Positions 32,830-41,698 are shown, counted from the first letter of the stretch. The stretch is DNA of 64,000 nt from Micromonospora parathelypteridis (GCF_014201145.1 NZ_JACHDP010000001.1:6510001-6574000); one strand, 5' to 3'. Numbers and translations are program-made. Notes: generated from the letters alone by a model not told the origin.

Positions 32830-33974
32830 GCCACAATTCCTTCCTGGCGTCGCGGGGGCGCGCCCCGCAGGTGTGCCTCGATGACGTCGCCAGCCGCGCG
32901 GGCGCCGCCCGAGGCGGCGATCTCGTCGCGCATCGCGGCCAGCCCGGCGGACACCCGCGCGCTGGTCGTGACGTCCTCGACGGCCGCGCGTACCGCCCGC
33001 GCCGTGACGTCGGGGGGCCGGATCATCCGGCCCAGACCGAGGGCGTCGACGCGGGCGGCGGTGACGAACTGTTCGACCCCCTGGGGCACCACGACCAGCG
33101 GTACGCCGTGCGTCAGCCCCTCCAGGACGCTGCCGGTGCCACCCGCGGTGACGAAGACGCTGGCCCGTTCGAGGACGCGTACCTGGGGCACCCAGCGGTG
33201 GACCTCCACGTCGGACGGCAGGGTGCGCAGCGCCGCCGGGTCCACGGCCGCCCCGGTGGCGATCACCACGTGCCAGCCGCCCCCGGCGAACGCCTCGGCG
33301 CACGCGGTGAAGACCCCGGGCGCGCGGTTGTAGGTGGTGCCGAGGGAGATCAGGGCAACCGGGCGGTCCGCCGGGCCGGTCCAGTCGCCGTCGGCGTCGC
33401 GCCGCCAGGGGACCGGGCCGACGAAGTGGTGCTCGCCGCCCACCGTGTCGGCGGCGATCTGGAGCGACCGGGGTAGGGCCACCAGGCAGGGGCGGGTCTC
33501 GGGGGCGAGGCGCACGGGCGAGCCGATTCGCTCCTCGCTGCCCCGGGGGAACACGTGGGTGGGGGAGAACTGCACCTCGGGCACCCCCCACCGGGCCGCC
33601 AGCACCGGGGCGTACGCGGTGACCGTGTCGTACACGACCAGGTCGGGTCGGTCGTCGGCGTACGCCGCCGTCAGCTGGGGCAGGGCGGCGGCGCGCTCCC
33701 GGTCGAAGGCCAGGGCGGCGCGGCGCCCGTCGTCGTCGGCCGGGAGCCAGCCGCCGCCAGGCTGGCCGGCGGAGGGGAAGGTCGAGGTGTACGACACGGG
33801 CGTGGCGCCCGTCTCCGCGATCAACGGCGCGAAGCCCGCGCCGGTGGCGAACGTGACGCGGTGGCCCCGGCGGACCAGCTCGGCGGCCACGCCCAGCATC
33901 GGGTTCACGTGGCCGTGCAGCGGCACGGACATGAACGCGACGTGCGTTCTCTTCGGCGGGCCGGCTGGCGTCAC
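32826..33974 (-). CDS. GT1 glycosyltransferase (macrolide glycosyltransferase-like)
   Basis: A 382-residue GT1 enzyme of the MGT/UGT type. The N-terminal domain begins HVAFMSVPLHGHVNPMLGVA with the catalytic histidine segment (PLHGHVNP). The C-terminal donor-binding motif is the usual HRWVPQVRVLERASVFVTAG, followed by GTGSVLEGLTHGVPLVVVP. Such enzymes glycosylate natural products or hydrophobic acceptors; a tyrosine or other residue of the lanthipeptide could be the acceptor. Four-base overlaps link it to the ABC ATPase gene. It lies just downstream of the small regulator/membrane-protein pair. Confidence 0.88.
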   Translation of the reverse strand: MTPAGPPKRTHVAFMSVPLHGHVNPMLGVAAELVRRGHRVTFATGAGFAPLIAETGATPVSYTSTFPSAGQPGGGWLPADDDGRRAALAFDRERAAALPQLTAAYADDRPDLVVYDTVTAYAPVLAARWGVPEVQFSPTHVFPRGSEERIGSPVRLAPETRPCLVALPRSLQIAADTVGGEHHFVGPVPWRRDADGDWTGPADRPVALISLGTTYNRAPGVFTACAEAFAGGGWHVVIATGAAVDPAALRTLPSDVEVHRWVPQVRVLERASVFVTAGGTGSVLEGLTHGVPLVVVPQGVEQFVTAARVDALGLGRMIRPPDVTARAVRAAVEDVTTSARVSAGLAAMRDEIAASGGARAAGDVIEAHLRGAPPRRQEGIVA

Positions 33975-34015
33975 AGGTCGTTCCTCCGTTCCGGACGGAT
34001 GGTCCGGCCGCGCGG

Positions 34016-34333
34016 TCAGTGCGGGCCGGTCGGGGGGTGAGCGGCGTGGCCGGCCTCGGCGATCTCCCGAAGTGCGGCCATATGTGCGGTGTAGACAGTT
34101 CTACCGAGCGGGGTCAGGGCCACCCAAGCGTGGATTCGAGAATTGAATGGCTCCTTGCGCAGCGTCACGTACCCTGCCTCCTGAAGGATCTTGAGCTGCT
34201 TGCTGAGCACCGAGTCGCTGACCCCGAGCCCGTCGCGCACGGCCGCGAACGACAGCGATTCGACACCGCTGAGCCGGGCGCAGATCTGCAGCCGGTTGAT
34301 CGGGTGGATGGTCTCGTCGAGCCCTGGTCTCAT
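34016..34333 (-). CDS. Small winged-helix regulator
   Basis: A 105-residue protein of the ArsR/MarR winged-helix type often paired with small membrane proteins: HPINRLQICARLSGVESLSF, then VSDSVLSKQLKILQEAGYVTLRKE as recognition helix, and a C-terminal helix. The protein is short with no ligand domain. Its ATG overlaps the stop of the upstream membrane protein by four bases. Two near-identical dyads of the form TTTC(C/T)ATA(A/G)TGGAAA lie upstream of the pair (34802-34843) and are likely its operators. Confidence 0.8.
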   Translation of the reverse strand: MRPGLDETIHPINRLQICARLSGVESLSFAAVRDGLGVSDSVLSKQLKILQEAGYVTLRKEPFNSRIHAWVALTPLGRTVYTAHMAALREIAEAGHAAHPPTGPH

Positions 34334-34788
34334 GCCGGCCGGCCAAGCTCCCGGGTGAGTACCGCGTCGAGTCGGCGGCCCAGGACGATCACCAGCACCA
34401 TGACCAGGACCCCCACGGCGGCCATCGCGCCGCGCAGGTCGAGACCCCACTCGAGGACGAGCCCGACGAGGATCAGGGCGGGCACGAGGATCCCGATGCC
34501 CAGGCTGATCCGTCGCGCGCCGGGCGTGGCCTGGAACCGGTCCAGGGAGACCCCGGTGAAGTGCTTGGCCGCCTGGGTGACGAGGTAGGGGCCGAGGAAC
34601 AGGCCGCCGATGACGCCGTAGGGGATCCAGTCCCAGCCGATCGACACCGAGGCGAAGGCGAAGAGCAGTGAGGCGCCGATGCCGACGTGGTACCACCAGG
34701 GCGCCGCGGCGCGGCGGGCCACCTGCTGGCGTCCCTCGTCAACGTCGGCCAGGGCCTGGCGTGCCTCGTCGGGGCTGATCCGATTCAT
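34330..34788 (-). CDS. Membrane protein paired with the winged-helix regulator
   Basis: About 152 residues. It opens NRISPDEARQALADVDEGRQ, a helical start typical of small membrane proteins co-transcribed with such regulators, followed by hydrophobic segments at about residues 36-57, 60-80, 97-116 and 123-142. The ATG at 34786-34788 is preferred because the longer start at 34809 overlaps the operator dyads. Function unknown. Translation is coupled to the regulator gene by a four-base overlap. Confidence 0.68.
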   Translation of the reverse strand: MNRISPDEARQALADVDEGRQQVARRAAAPWWYHVGIGASLLFAFASVSIGWDWIPYGVIGGLFLGPYLVTQAAKHFTGVSLDRFQATPGARRISLGIGILVPALILVGLVLEWGLDLRGAMAAVGVLVMVLVIVLGRRLDAVLTRELGRPA

Positions 34789-34801
34789 GTCCACATGTTC
34801 T

Positions 34802-34843
34802 CTTTCCATAATGGAAACTCTACCCTTTCTATAGTGGAAAGTC
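34802..34843. promoter_or_regulatory. Tandem operator dyads
   Basis: CTTTCCATAATGGAAACTC (34802-34820) and CTTTCTATAGTGGAAAGTC (34825-34843) are two copies of one palindromic motif spaced 23 bases apart, i.e. about two turns of helix. They overlap the probable promoter of the membrane-protein/regulator pair, so autoregulation is likely. The stretch is AT-rich against the surroundings. Confidence 0.75.
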
Positions 34844-34855
34844 GATGCTTTCGCG

Positions 34856-37441
34856 CTACCCGGTCAGGTCCGCCGGAGCCAGATCGGCCGGCACGTCGCC
34901 GATCACCACGACGTGACGCAGCGCGCCGAACAGGTCGTGGGCCGCCGCGCTGAGATCCTCCGGCCGCGGCGCCCGCAGCAGCTCCGGTCGCCGCACCAGC
35001 CAGTGCAGCCCACGCCCCGCCGCGGTGGTGTGCCGCAGCGCGTCCGCCAGCGCCGCCGGCGAGTCGAAGGCCGACAGCAGTTGCGCCGAGCAGTACCGGC
35101 GCACCGCCTCCACCTCCTCGACCGGCGGCGGCTCGGCGACCAGGGCGGCCACCTCGGCCCGTACGTCCGCCACCGCCTGCCCGAGGGCCTCGCGCGGAAC
35201 GGCCAGCCGCACCGACGCCCGCCGGTGCCCGGCCAGCACGTCACGCCGCGCGAGCATCACGTGGTCGGCGCGGCCCAGCCGTCGGCACCGGGCCACCAAC
35301 CGGGCCTCGGTGTACCCGCCCAGCAACGCCGTCGTCAGGTACCGGGCCGCCTCCGGCGAGCCCTCGTCCGGCTCCCGTCCACTGAGGCTGAGATGCGCGA
35401 CGTCCCCTCCGGGCTCGGCCAGCACGAGCAACTCCGGCTCGGCGCGCAGGTCGGGGGCCACCGGCGTCGCGGCGTCCCCGACCCAATCCACGAGTGGTGC
35501 CGCCACGGTCGCCAGCACGGTCACGGCATCCGCCGGGGCGACCACGACCAGCGTGGCTACGGCCGGACGGAACACGTGCCGATGCAGGGCGGTCATCTCG
35601 GCCGGCGGGTCCGCCGACGCCTCGGCTCGTGCCCAGCGTCGGCGCAGCGCCTCGTCCATACGCTGCTGGGGCGAGGGCGGCGCGCCGCGGCGGACCGGCA
35701 ACGGTCGCCACGCGGGCAGTGGGCCGGGGTTCAGGACGTCTCCCACCACGGACATCAGCGCGGCCAGGCGCGTGATCGGCGCCCAGCCACTCAGGTCCGC
35801 CCACTGCCCGTCCTGCGACAGGTGCAGGCCACCGCCGAGCGTCGCGGCCCGGCCCGTGGCATCGGTCTGCGCGCCCAGGGCCCGCAGCAGGAAGTCGACC
35901 CGGCCCGGGGACTCCCAGCCGTACGGGCCCAGCGGCACCCGCAGCCGGATCTCCGCCAGCTCCGCCCGGTGGTCCGGGACCGCGACCACCCGCAGCCCGT
36001 TGTCCAGACACACCTCGCGCGCCCCGCTGAGCGCCGGCGGCACCGGCTCACCCAGCGCCGGCGGCACCCGAGGACCGCAGGCGGTGACGCCCAACTCGGC
36101 GGCGGTCCGCAGCGGGCCGGCGCTCGGGGACGGCGGCACCTCGACCGGCCGGGGCACCCGTGCGGGCGCGGTCCGCGCGGCGACCGGGGGACCCGCCACG
36201 AGCAGGGCGCGCGGCTCCCCGACCAGGGTGTGGGCGGCCCGCGCCACCTGCCCGGCGGACGTGCCGCTGATCAGCCGGGGCAGCTCATCGACCAGCTCGG
36301 CCCGGTCGAACAGCAGCTCGAAACGGCCCAGGGCGCGGCAACGCTCCACGAGCCCCGCCTGCTGACGGCGGTGCTCACCGGACAACTCCGCAGCCGCCCG
36401 ACGCACCCGGTCCCGGTCGAGAGTGGAATCACCTAGCCGCCCCCACTCGGCCAACAGGTCCGCGACGAAATCATCCGGGGTGAGGTCGTCCGGGAGCACG
36501 GACGTGACCACGAAGGCGTCCGGCGCCAACGCGTCCAGCGGCCCGAAGAAGCCGCACCCGGCGCTGGCGCGTACGGCCCGCTCCGAACGCCAACGGCTGG
36601 TGAGCCGGGCCAGCACCATGTGCACGACGTACTCGGACAGGGCCAGGTGCGGATCCGGCAGCCGGTAGCCCAACGCCACCGCCGTCCGCCTCGCCCCCTC
36701 GAACGACTGCTCGGCCACCCGGTGATCGCCCGGCGGCGGCTCGTCGACGTGGCGGGACGCGACACCGATGCGGGCCGGCACCGTACCGAAGTGCCGCTCG
36801 ACGAGCGGCCACACCTGTTCCGGGGCGTGCGGGGTGACGATCGTCAGCACCGCGCCCGAGGGCACGTAGTGGGCGTCGAAGAACGCGGCGCAGTCGTCCA
36901 CCGTCAGGTCGGCCAGTCGGCTCACCTCGCCGTACCCGTCGTGGGCGTTGGCGAACGAGCGGAACATCACCGCGGGCAGCCCCGGCCACGGCAGGTTGCC
37001 GTACAACCGGCTGTCGCGCATCACCTGGATCTCCCGGCCCACCTCGACGAGCTGGGTCGCCAGTTCCCCATCGGTGAACGCCGGCGCGCGCAGCCGATCC
37101 GCCTCACGGAACAACGCCTGCTCCAGGGCCTCGGCCGGGACCACCTGGTAGTAGTCGGTGTAGTCGGCGTGCGTGGTGCCGTTCGCCGTGCCGCCGAGCG
37201 GGTGCAGGTCGTCGTAGAAGCGCCCCGAGGGCAGGCTCTCACTGCCCCGGAACATCAGGTGCTCCACCAGGTGGGCGAGCCCCTCCTGACCAGGCAGCTC
37301 CGAGCGGAACCCGGTGGCGTGATGCACGCTCACGGCGCAGCGCGGGGTTGGCCAGTGGGGGAGCAGCACCACCCGCAGCCCGTTCGACAGTCTGCGACGG
37401 TGCAGTCGACGGGGGTCCGAGGACCCGACTGGGACGGTCAT
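34856..37441 (-). CDS. M16-family metallopeptidase, two-domain fusion (candidate leader peptidase)
   Basis: An 861-residue protein made of two M16 halves. The N-terminal half has the inverted zinc motif HLVEH at residues 57-61 and a downstream glutamate in the QLVEVGREIQVM segment. The C-terminal half starts around DNGLRVVAVPDHRAELAE and has lost the zinc motif (RVDFLLRALG at the matching place), as in alpha/beta M16B pairs fused into one chain. It is the last gene of the contiguous biosynthetic operon, nine bases after the APH-fold gene. In related clusters M16 peptidases remove leader peptides, so cleavage after DAPA is a reasonable hypothesis. No signal peptide is visible, so it acts in the cytoplasm. 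Confidence 0.85.
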   Translation of the reverse strand: MTVPVGSSDPRRLHRRRLSNGLRVVLLPHWPTPRCAVSVHHATGFRSELPGQEGLAHLVEHLMFRGSESLPSGRFYDDLHPLGGTANGTTHADYTDYYQVVPAEALEQALFREADRLRAPAFTDGELATQLVEVGREIQVMRDSRLYGNLPWPGLPAVMFRSFANAHDGYGEVSRLADLTVDDCAAFFDAHYVPSGAVLTIVTPHAPEQVWPLVERHFGTVPARIGVASRHVDEPPPGDHRVAEQSFEGARRTAVALGYRLPDPHLALSEYVVHMVLARLTSRWRSERAVRASAGCGFFGPLDALAPDAFVVTSVLPDDLTPDDFVADLLAEWGRLGDSTLDRDRVRRAAAELSGEHRRQQAGLVERCRALGRFELLFDRAELVDELPRLISGTSAGQVARAAHTLVGEPRALLVAGPPVAARTAPARVPRPVEVPPSPSAGPLRTAAELGVTACGPRVPPALGEPVPPALSGAREVCLDNGLRVVAVPDHRAELAEIRLRVPLGPYGWESPGRVDFLLRALGAQTDATGRAATLGGGLHLSQDGQWADLSGWAPITRLAALMSVVGDVLNPGPLPAWRPLPVRRGAPPSPQQRMDEALRRRWARAEASADPPAEMTALHRHVFRPAVATLVVVAPADAVTVLATVAAPLVDWVGDAATPVAPDLRAEPELLVLAEPGGDVAHLSLSGREPDEGSPEAARYLTTALLGGYTEARLVARCRRLGRADHVMLARRDVLAGHRRASVRLAVPREALGQAVADVRAEVAALVAEPPPVEEVEAVRRYCSAQLLSAFDSPAALADALRHTTAAGRGLHWLVRRPELLRAPRPEDLSAAAHDLFGALRHVVVIGDVPADLAPADLTG

Positions 37442-37450
37442 GATTCTTCC

Positions 37451-38329
37451 TCAGGAGGACAGCAGGTACCGGGCGAAACCCGTGTACCTGGCGAAGACGT
37501 CCGACTCCCAGCCGACATAGGCCGTGTAGTCGTGAATGTGGAGCAACACCCGGAAGGCGACCCACTCCTGCCACCGGTCACCGAGGTCGCGCCCGTACCC
37601 GTCGAGCAGCGCGGTGATCAGCCGCTGCCAGGCCGGGCGGTCACCACCGCGGTACCACTGGAGCTCGACCAGCTCGCCCAGCACCCAACCGAGGTCGTAC
37701 TCCCACGGCGCGGCGCAGAGGTCCTCACCGATCAGCGCGTCGGCCTCGGTGGGATCCGCCTCGGCGGGCACCAGGGAGCCGAGACCGGGGGCACCGTGAC
37801 ACAACACGGCCGGCGCGGTCGCGATCCGCTCGGTGTACACCCGGATCCGTCGCAGGGCGTCGACGCCGAGCCGGGGGAGGAGCAGGGACTCCGCGTACGC
37901 GGTCCTCGGCTGCGGCGACCGGCCGTCCAGCCAGGTGGTGAGCCGGGTGAACCCGCGCGGGCGGTGTGCCCCGACCCCCGCCGGTACTGGTTGGTCGTGC
38001 AGGTGACGCAGGGCCTTGCCGAGCCCGTGCAGGACCGGCGCGAGGGCCTCGTCCGGGCCCTCACGGAGCAGGCGCCCGGCCACCGCGTGATCACCGCGCA
38101 CCTGGTAGGTCCGCGCGTCGCCGTCGGGCACGCCGGCCACCCAGCGCACCGGACCCGGTGCGGGCAGCGCCGCGAGGACGTCGTCGACCGCCGGGACGAA
38201 CGGCGTCGGCGCCAACGTGCCGACGCTGCGTCGCCACCGGTAACCGCCGACCGGCAGGGGTCGGACCGTGGTGCGCAGCAGTTCGGTGCCGAAGTCGCGC
38301 CCCGCCGGAGCAATCGTCGCCACCGTCAT
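37451..38329 (-). CDS. APH-fold protein lacking kinase residues, LanX-like third synthetase component
   Basis: A 292-residue protein with a remnant of the aminoglycoside-phosphotransferase fold: HGLGKALRHLHDQPVP corresponds to the helix before the catalytic loop, VLCHGAPGLGSLV (residues 176-188) replaces the usual HGD-x4-N loop, and ALIGEDLCAAPWEYDLGWVL stands where the metal-binding DW/DFG-like segment lies. The aspartate and asparagine of the catalytic loop are changed to alanine and serine, so kinase activity is unlikely. In class V systems a third subunit (LxmX) is required beside the kinase and lyase; this is the candidate. Its ATG overlaps the flavoprotein stop by four bases. Confidence 0.68.
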   Translation of the reverse strand: MTVATIAPAGRDFGTELLRTTVRPLPVGGYRWRRSVGTLAPTPFVPAVDDVLAALPAPGPVRWVAGVPDGDARTYQVRGDHAVAGRLLREGPDEALAPVLHGLGKALRHLHDQPVPAGVGAHRPRGFTRLTTWLDGRSPQPRTAYAESLLLPRLGVDALRRIRVYTERIATAPAVLCHGAPGLGSLVPAEADPTEADALIGEDLCAAPWEYDLGWVLGELVELQWYRGGDRPAWQRLITALLDGYGRDLGDRWQEWVAFRVLLHIHDYTAYVGWESDVFARYTGFARYLLSS

Positions 38330-38961
38330 GCCGCTGCCCCGCCAGCCAGAACCGCCTCGACGCCGCCGACCAGGCCCAGGCGACGCTCCTCCAGCCGGCG
38401 CAGGGCCTCCGGCAGCGGAGGGCACACCCAACCGTCGTCGCGGCCCGTGGTGAGGCTGCGCGCGGGCATCGGCGGTACGAGGGCGATGTTGCGCTGCTCC
38501 GCCAGCGTCGCCCAGTGCCGCTGGAAGGCCGGGCTGTCCAGCCCGCCCGGCGGCAGCGCCGGCGCCAGACCGATCGCCGCGCTCGTGCACTGCAGCGTCA
38601 GCAGGGCCGGGGAATCCGCGAGACCCAGGGCGAACCGGGCCACGAAGTGGAAGGTCGCCGGGTACACCAGGATGCCGTCGGCCCACTGGGCGTGCTCGAC
38701 GTGCCGGGCCCGCGTGCAGTCGTCCCACGCGTCGACGACCACCGGGTGATCGGTCCGCAGGGCGAGCGCGTCGCGGGTGACGAAGCGCAGGGCGCTGCGG
38801 GTCGCCACCACGGCGACGTCGAGGTCGGCGTACGTGTCGCGGAGCCAGTTCAACCAGTTGGGCACGTTGCTGGCCGAGGCCGAGCCGGTGACCACGAGCA
38901 GCAGCCGTTCCAGGCGCAGCTCCGGCGCCTGAAGGAACTCCGGCGGGGGTGGGGCACTCAT
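38326..38961 (-). CDS. LanD-type flavoprotein cysteine decarboxylase
   Basis: A 211-residue HFCD (PPC-decarboxylase/EpiD-like) flavoprotein. LLLVVTGSASASNVPNWLNWL holds the FMN-phosphate-binding loop, WADGILVYPATFHFVARFALG the helix and second flavin contact, and the PPMPARSL region near the C-terminus corresponds to the substrate clamp. Such enzymes oxidatively decarboxylate the C-terminal cysteine of a precursor to an enethiol, which then closes an aminovinyl-cysteine type ring. Both precursors here end in cysteine, which fits. It overlaps both neighbours by four bases. Confidence 0.85.
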   Translation of the reverse strand: MSAPPPPEFLQAPELRLERLLLVVTGSASASNVPNWLNWLRDTYADLDVAVVATRSALRFVTRDALALRTDHPVVVDAWDDCTRARHVEHAQWADGILVYPATFHFVARFALGLADSPALLTLQCTSAAIGLAPALPPGGLDSPAFQRHWATLAEQRNIALVPPMPARSLTTGRDDGWVCPPLPEALRRLEERRLGLVGGVEAVLAGGAAA

Positions 38962-39920
38962 GGCGACGTCTCCCCGAGGACGGTCTCCAGCTCACCGAGA
39001 GTCCGCCGCGAGCCGTACGTGGCGCAGACACCGGACATGTTCAGCACGACCTCGTCGACGCCCGCCGCCACGAACTCCTTGATGCCCAGCGCCAGCTCGG
39101 CGGGGTCGCCGTAGAGGAAGGCGCCCCCGTCGATCAGGGCCCGACCGCTGGCCTGCGCGTCCGCGGCGACGTCCACCGAGATACCCGAACGCTGCAACAT
39201 GTCGCGGTAGTGCGGCAGACGCATGTGCCCGGAGTTGCTGGCCAGCGCCAGGGCGACGGGGTCGCGGTCGGCGTGGCGCAGCGCCATCGGCACGACGGCG
39301 ACCAGCCGCGGCGTGGGTCGTCCGGCCCGTTCGGCCCCCCGGCGCAGCGCCGGGAGCACGGTGTCGCGCAGGTACGCCGCGGGCGTGAGCCAGGTGATCG
39401 CCACGTCGGCGACCTCCCCGGCCAGTTCCGCCATCCGCGGCCGCAGCACGCCCAGGCCGATCTCCACGGCCGGGCGGGGGTAGCGGGCCAACTGCATCCC
39501 GCAGTGGAAGTACTCCCCTTCGAGGTGCACCTCGCCGTGCTCCAACAGCGACCGCACGATTGTCGCGTACTCGCGTACCGCGCCGAGCTGACTGCGGTAC
39601 GGAGCGCCCAGCACCCCTCGTTGCAGGACCGCCGCGCCGGGTCCGAAACCGGCCACGAACCGGTGACCGGTGGTGGCCGCCAGGGTCTGCGCCCGCAGGG
39701 CGGCGTCGTACGGGTGCAGGAACGGCATCAGGTTGACCGAGGTGCCCATCGGCACCCGGAAACCGCTGGCCGCCGCGTGGGCGAAGCTGATGTGGGTGTC
39801 GCCGACGTTGCCCTGGCCCTGCCAGAGGCAGGACGCCGACCACTGGGTCAGCGCGGCGAACGGCAGGAGCTGTTCGGGGCGCTGCGGCGCGAAGGGCATC
39901 ATGATCGAGTACGCGGTCAT
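38958..39920 (-). CDS. LLM-family (F420/flavin) oxidoreductase, candidate dehydroamino acid reductase
   Basis: A 320-residue luciferase-like monooxygenase-fold protein: FAALTQWSASCLWQGQGNVGD at the start, TGHRFVAGFGPGAAVLQRGV (cofactor-binding), then YPRPAVEIGLGVLRPRMAEL and VDEVVLNMSG. In lexapeptide-type clusters an F420-dependent enzyme of this family (LxmJ) reduces dehydroalanine to D-alanine, so the same job is expected here for some Ser/Thr-derived residues; this is inference from context. The ATG overlaps the ABC exporter's stop by one base (TGATG). Confidence 0.82.
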   Translation of the reverse strand: MTAYSIMMPFAPQRPEQLLPFAALTQWSASCLWQGQGNVGDTHISFAHAAASGFRVPMGTSVNLMPFLHPYDAALRAQTLAATTGHRFVAGFGPGAAVLQRGVLGAPYRSQLGAVREYATIVRSLLEHGEVHLEGEYFHCGMQLARYPRPAVEIGLGVLRPRMAELAGEVADVAITWLTPAAYLRDTVLPALRRGAERAGRPTPRLVAVVPMALRHADRDPVALALASNSGHMRLPHYRDMLQRSGISVDVAADAQASGRALIDGGAFLYGDPAELALGIKEFVAAGVDEVVLNMSGVCATYGSRRTLGELETVLGETSP

Positions 39921-41698
39921 CAGTTCACTCCCGTCCCGACGAGCAGCTGCCCCCGGACCAGGTCCGTGTAGTTCGGGCAGGTCTGCACCAGGTTGTCATG
40001 CGACCCCTGCCCGATCACCGCTCCGGCCTGCATGACCACGACGTGGTCGGCGTGCCGGATCGTGGAGATGCGGTGCGCGACCACGACCACCGCGCGGGTC
40101 GCGGCGATCTCGTCGATCAGGTCCCGGAGTCGCTGCTCGTTGATGCTGTCCAGATGCGACGACGGTTCGTCGAGGAGCACGAGTGGCGCCTCGCTGAGCA
40201 GGGCGCGGGCGATGGCCAGGCGCTGCCGCTGGCCGCCGGAGAGGTCCACGCCACCGGCCAGCACCGTGTCCAAACCGTCGGGCAGACGCCGAATGTCGTC
40301 GGCCAGGCCGACCCGGTGCAGCGCCGACATCAGGTCCCCGTCGGAGTACGCGTTGTCGCCGCGGCCCAGGGTCAGGTTGCGACGCACGGTGTCCTGCACC
40401 GAGCTGGAACCCTGGTCGACGAAGGCGATCCGGCCGCGCAGCTCGTCGAGCGACCACTGCCGGACGTCGTTGCCGAACACCCGGATGCTGCCGTCGGTGA
40501 CGTCGGCGAAGCGCTGGATCAGCTCCATCGCGGTCGTCTTGCCGGCGCCGGAGAGACCCACCACGGCGGTGAGGCCCCGCGCCGGCACCTCGAACGACAC
40601 GTCCCGCAGGATCGGCTCCGCGCCGTAGCGGAACCCGACGTTGTCGAACCGCACCGCCGGCGTGGATGCCGCCGGGCCCTGCGGCGCCGGCAGCGCCTCG
40701 TCCGGCCCAGCCTCCTGCGGCATCGCGAACAGGCCGGTGAAGCGGTCCCGGGCGACGGCGCCCATCTTCAGTGCCGTGACACCAGCCGCGATCATCATGA
40801 ACGGGCCGGTGAGCTGGAGCAGGTAGAGCAGGAACGCGACGAAGTCGGCGAGGCTGAGCCCACCTGCCACGACCCGGGCCCCACCGCCACTGACGACCGC
40901 GACCAGGGCGATCTGCTGACCCAGGTTGACCACGGGAGTCATCAGCGCTTCCATCCGCGCGGCGTCGATCTCCCGCCGGGCGACCGTGTCGGCCTGCCCT
41001 GCGAGATCCGCCGTCACGCTCGCCTCCGCCCGGTACGCCTTGATCACCTTGATCGAGTCGACCGCGGTGACGAAGCGCTGGGCGAGGGTCCCGGTGGTCT
41101 CCTGCACGGCGGCGTAGCTGCGCCGGAGGCGCCGCACCACGCCCACGATCAGCGCGGCGGCGACCAGGAACGCGGCGAGCGTCATCGCCAGCAGCACCCA
41201 GTCGAGGAAGCCCATGATCACCAGCGTGCCGACGGCCGTGAGACCGGCGATGGGCAGCTGGATCGGGCCGACGTCGATCAGCTTCTTGACCCGGGAGGTG
41301 TCCGCCGTGATGCGGCTGACCAGGTTGCCGCTGCCTTCCCGGCGTACGTCGGCAAGGGGCAGCCGCAGGACGTGGCCCATCGTGCGTACCCGCAACCGGC
41401 AGATCATCTGCTGACCGAGGCGGGACAGCAGGAACGTGGCGAGCGCGTTGGACAGCGCCGCGCCGAGCCCGAAGACGATCAGCAGCACCGTCCACCGCTG
41501 GGTGCTGCCCGCGCCGAGAGCGGCGATCAGCTGGCCGACGGCCCACGGCAGGGCCAGGGTGCCCGCGGTGGAAACCAGCGCCAGCAGGCCGATGAACGCC
41601 ATGGTCGGCGGATGCGCCGTGACGAGGTCGCGCAGCAGACGTAGCGGGCGGTCCGGCTGGCGCTCGCCGGCAAGGACAGGAGTTCGCGAAGTACGCAC
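39920..41698 (-). CDS. ABC exporter (membrane and ATPase domains fused), LanT-like without peptidase domain
   Basis: A 592-residue half-transporter starting at GTG 41696-41698. Six membrane segments occupy residues about 25-310, then the ATPase: Walker A GLSGAGKTT, signature LSGGQRQRLAIARALL, Walker B PLVLLDEPSSHLD and switch histidine VVAHRIST. No N-terminal C39 peptidase domain is present, so leader removal must be done by another enzyme, consistent with the M16 gene. It probably exports the mature peptide. Gene overlaps place it in the biosynthetic operon. Confidence 0.88.
   Translation of the reverse strand: MRTSRTPVLAGERQPDRPLRLLRDLVTAHPPTMAFIGLLALVSTAGTLALPWAVGQLIAALGAGSTQRWTVLLIVFGLGAALSNALATFLLSRLGQQMICRLRVRTMGHVLRLPLADVRREGSGNLVSRITADTSRVKKLIDVGPIQLPIAGLTAVGTLVIMGFLDWVLLAMTLAAFLVAAALIVGVVRRLRRSYAAVQETTGTLAQRFVTAVDSIKVIKAYRAEASVTADLAGQADTVARREIDAARMEALMTPVVNLGQQIALVAVVSGGGARVVAGGLSLADFVAFLLYLLQLTGPFMMIAAGVTALKMGAVARDRFTGLFAMPQEAGPDEALPAPQGPAASTPAVRFDNVGFRYGAEPILRDVSFEVPARGLTAVVGLSGAGKTTAMELIQRFADVTDGSIRVFGNDVRQWSLDELRGRIAFVDQGSSSVQDTVRRNLTLGRGDNAYSDGDLMSALHRVGLADDIRRLPDGLDTVLAGGVDLSGGQRQRLAIARALLSEAPLVLLDEPSSHLDSINEQRLRDLIDEIAATRAVVVVAHRISTIRHADHVVVMQAGAVIGQGSHDNLVQTCPNYTDLVRGQLLVGTGVN

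Noticed and set aside
36620..38749. A 709-residue plus-strand open frame across the M16 and APH-fold genes.
   Set aside because: Arginine-, histidine- and valine-rich composition without motifs; it shadows well-supported minus-strand genes.
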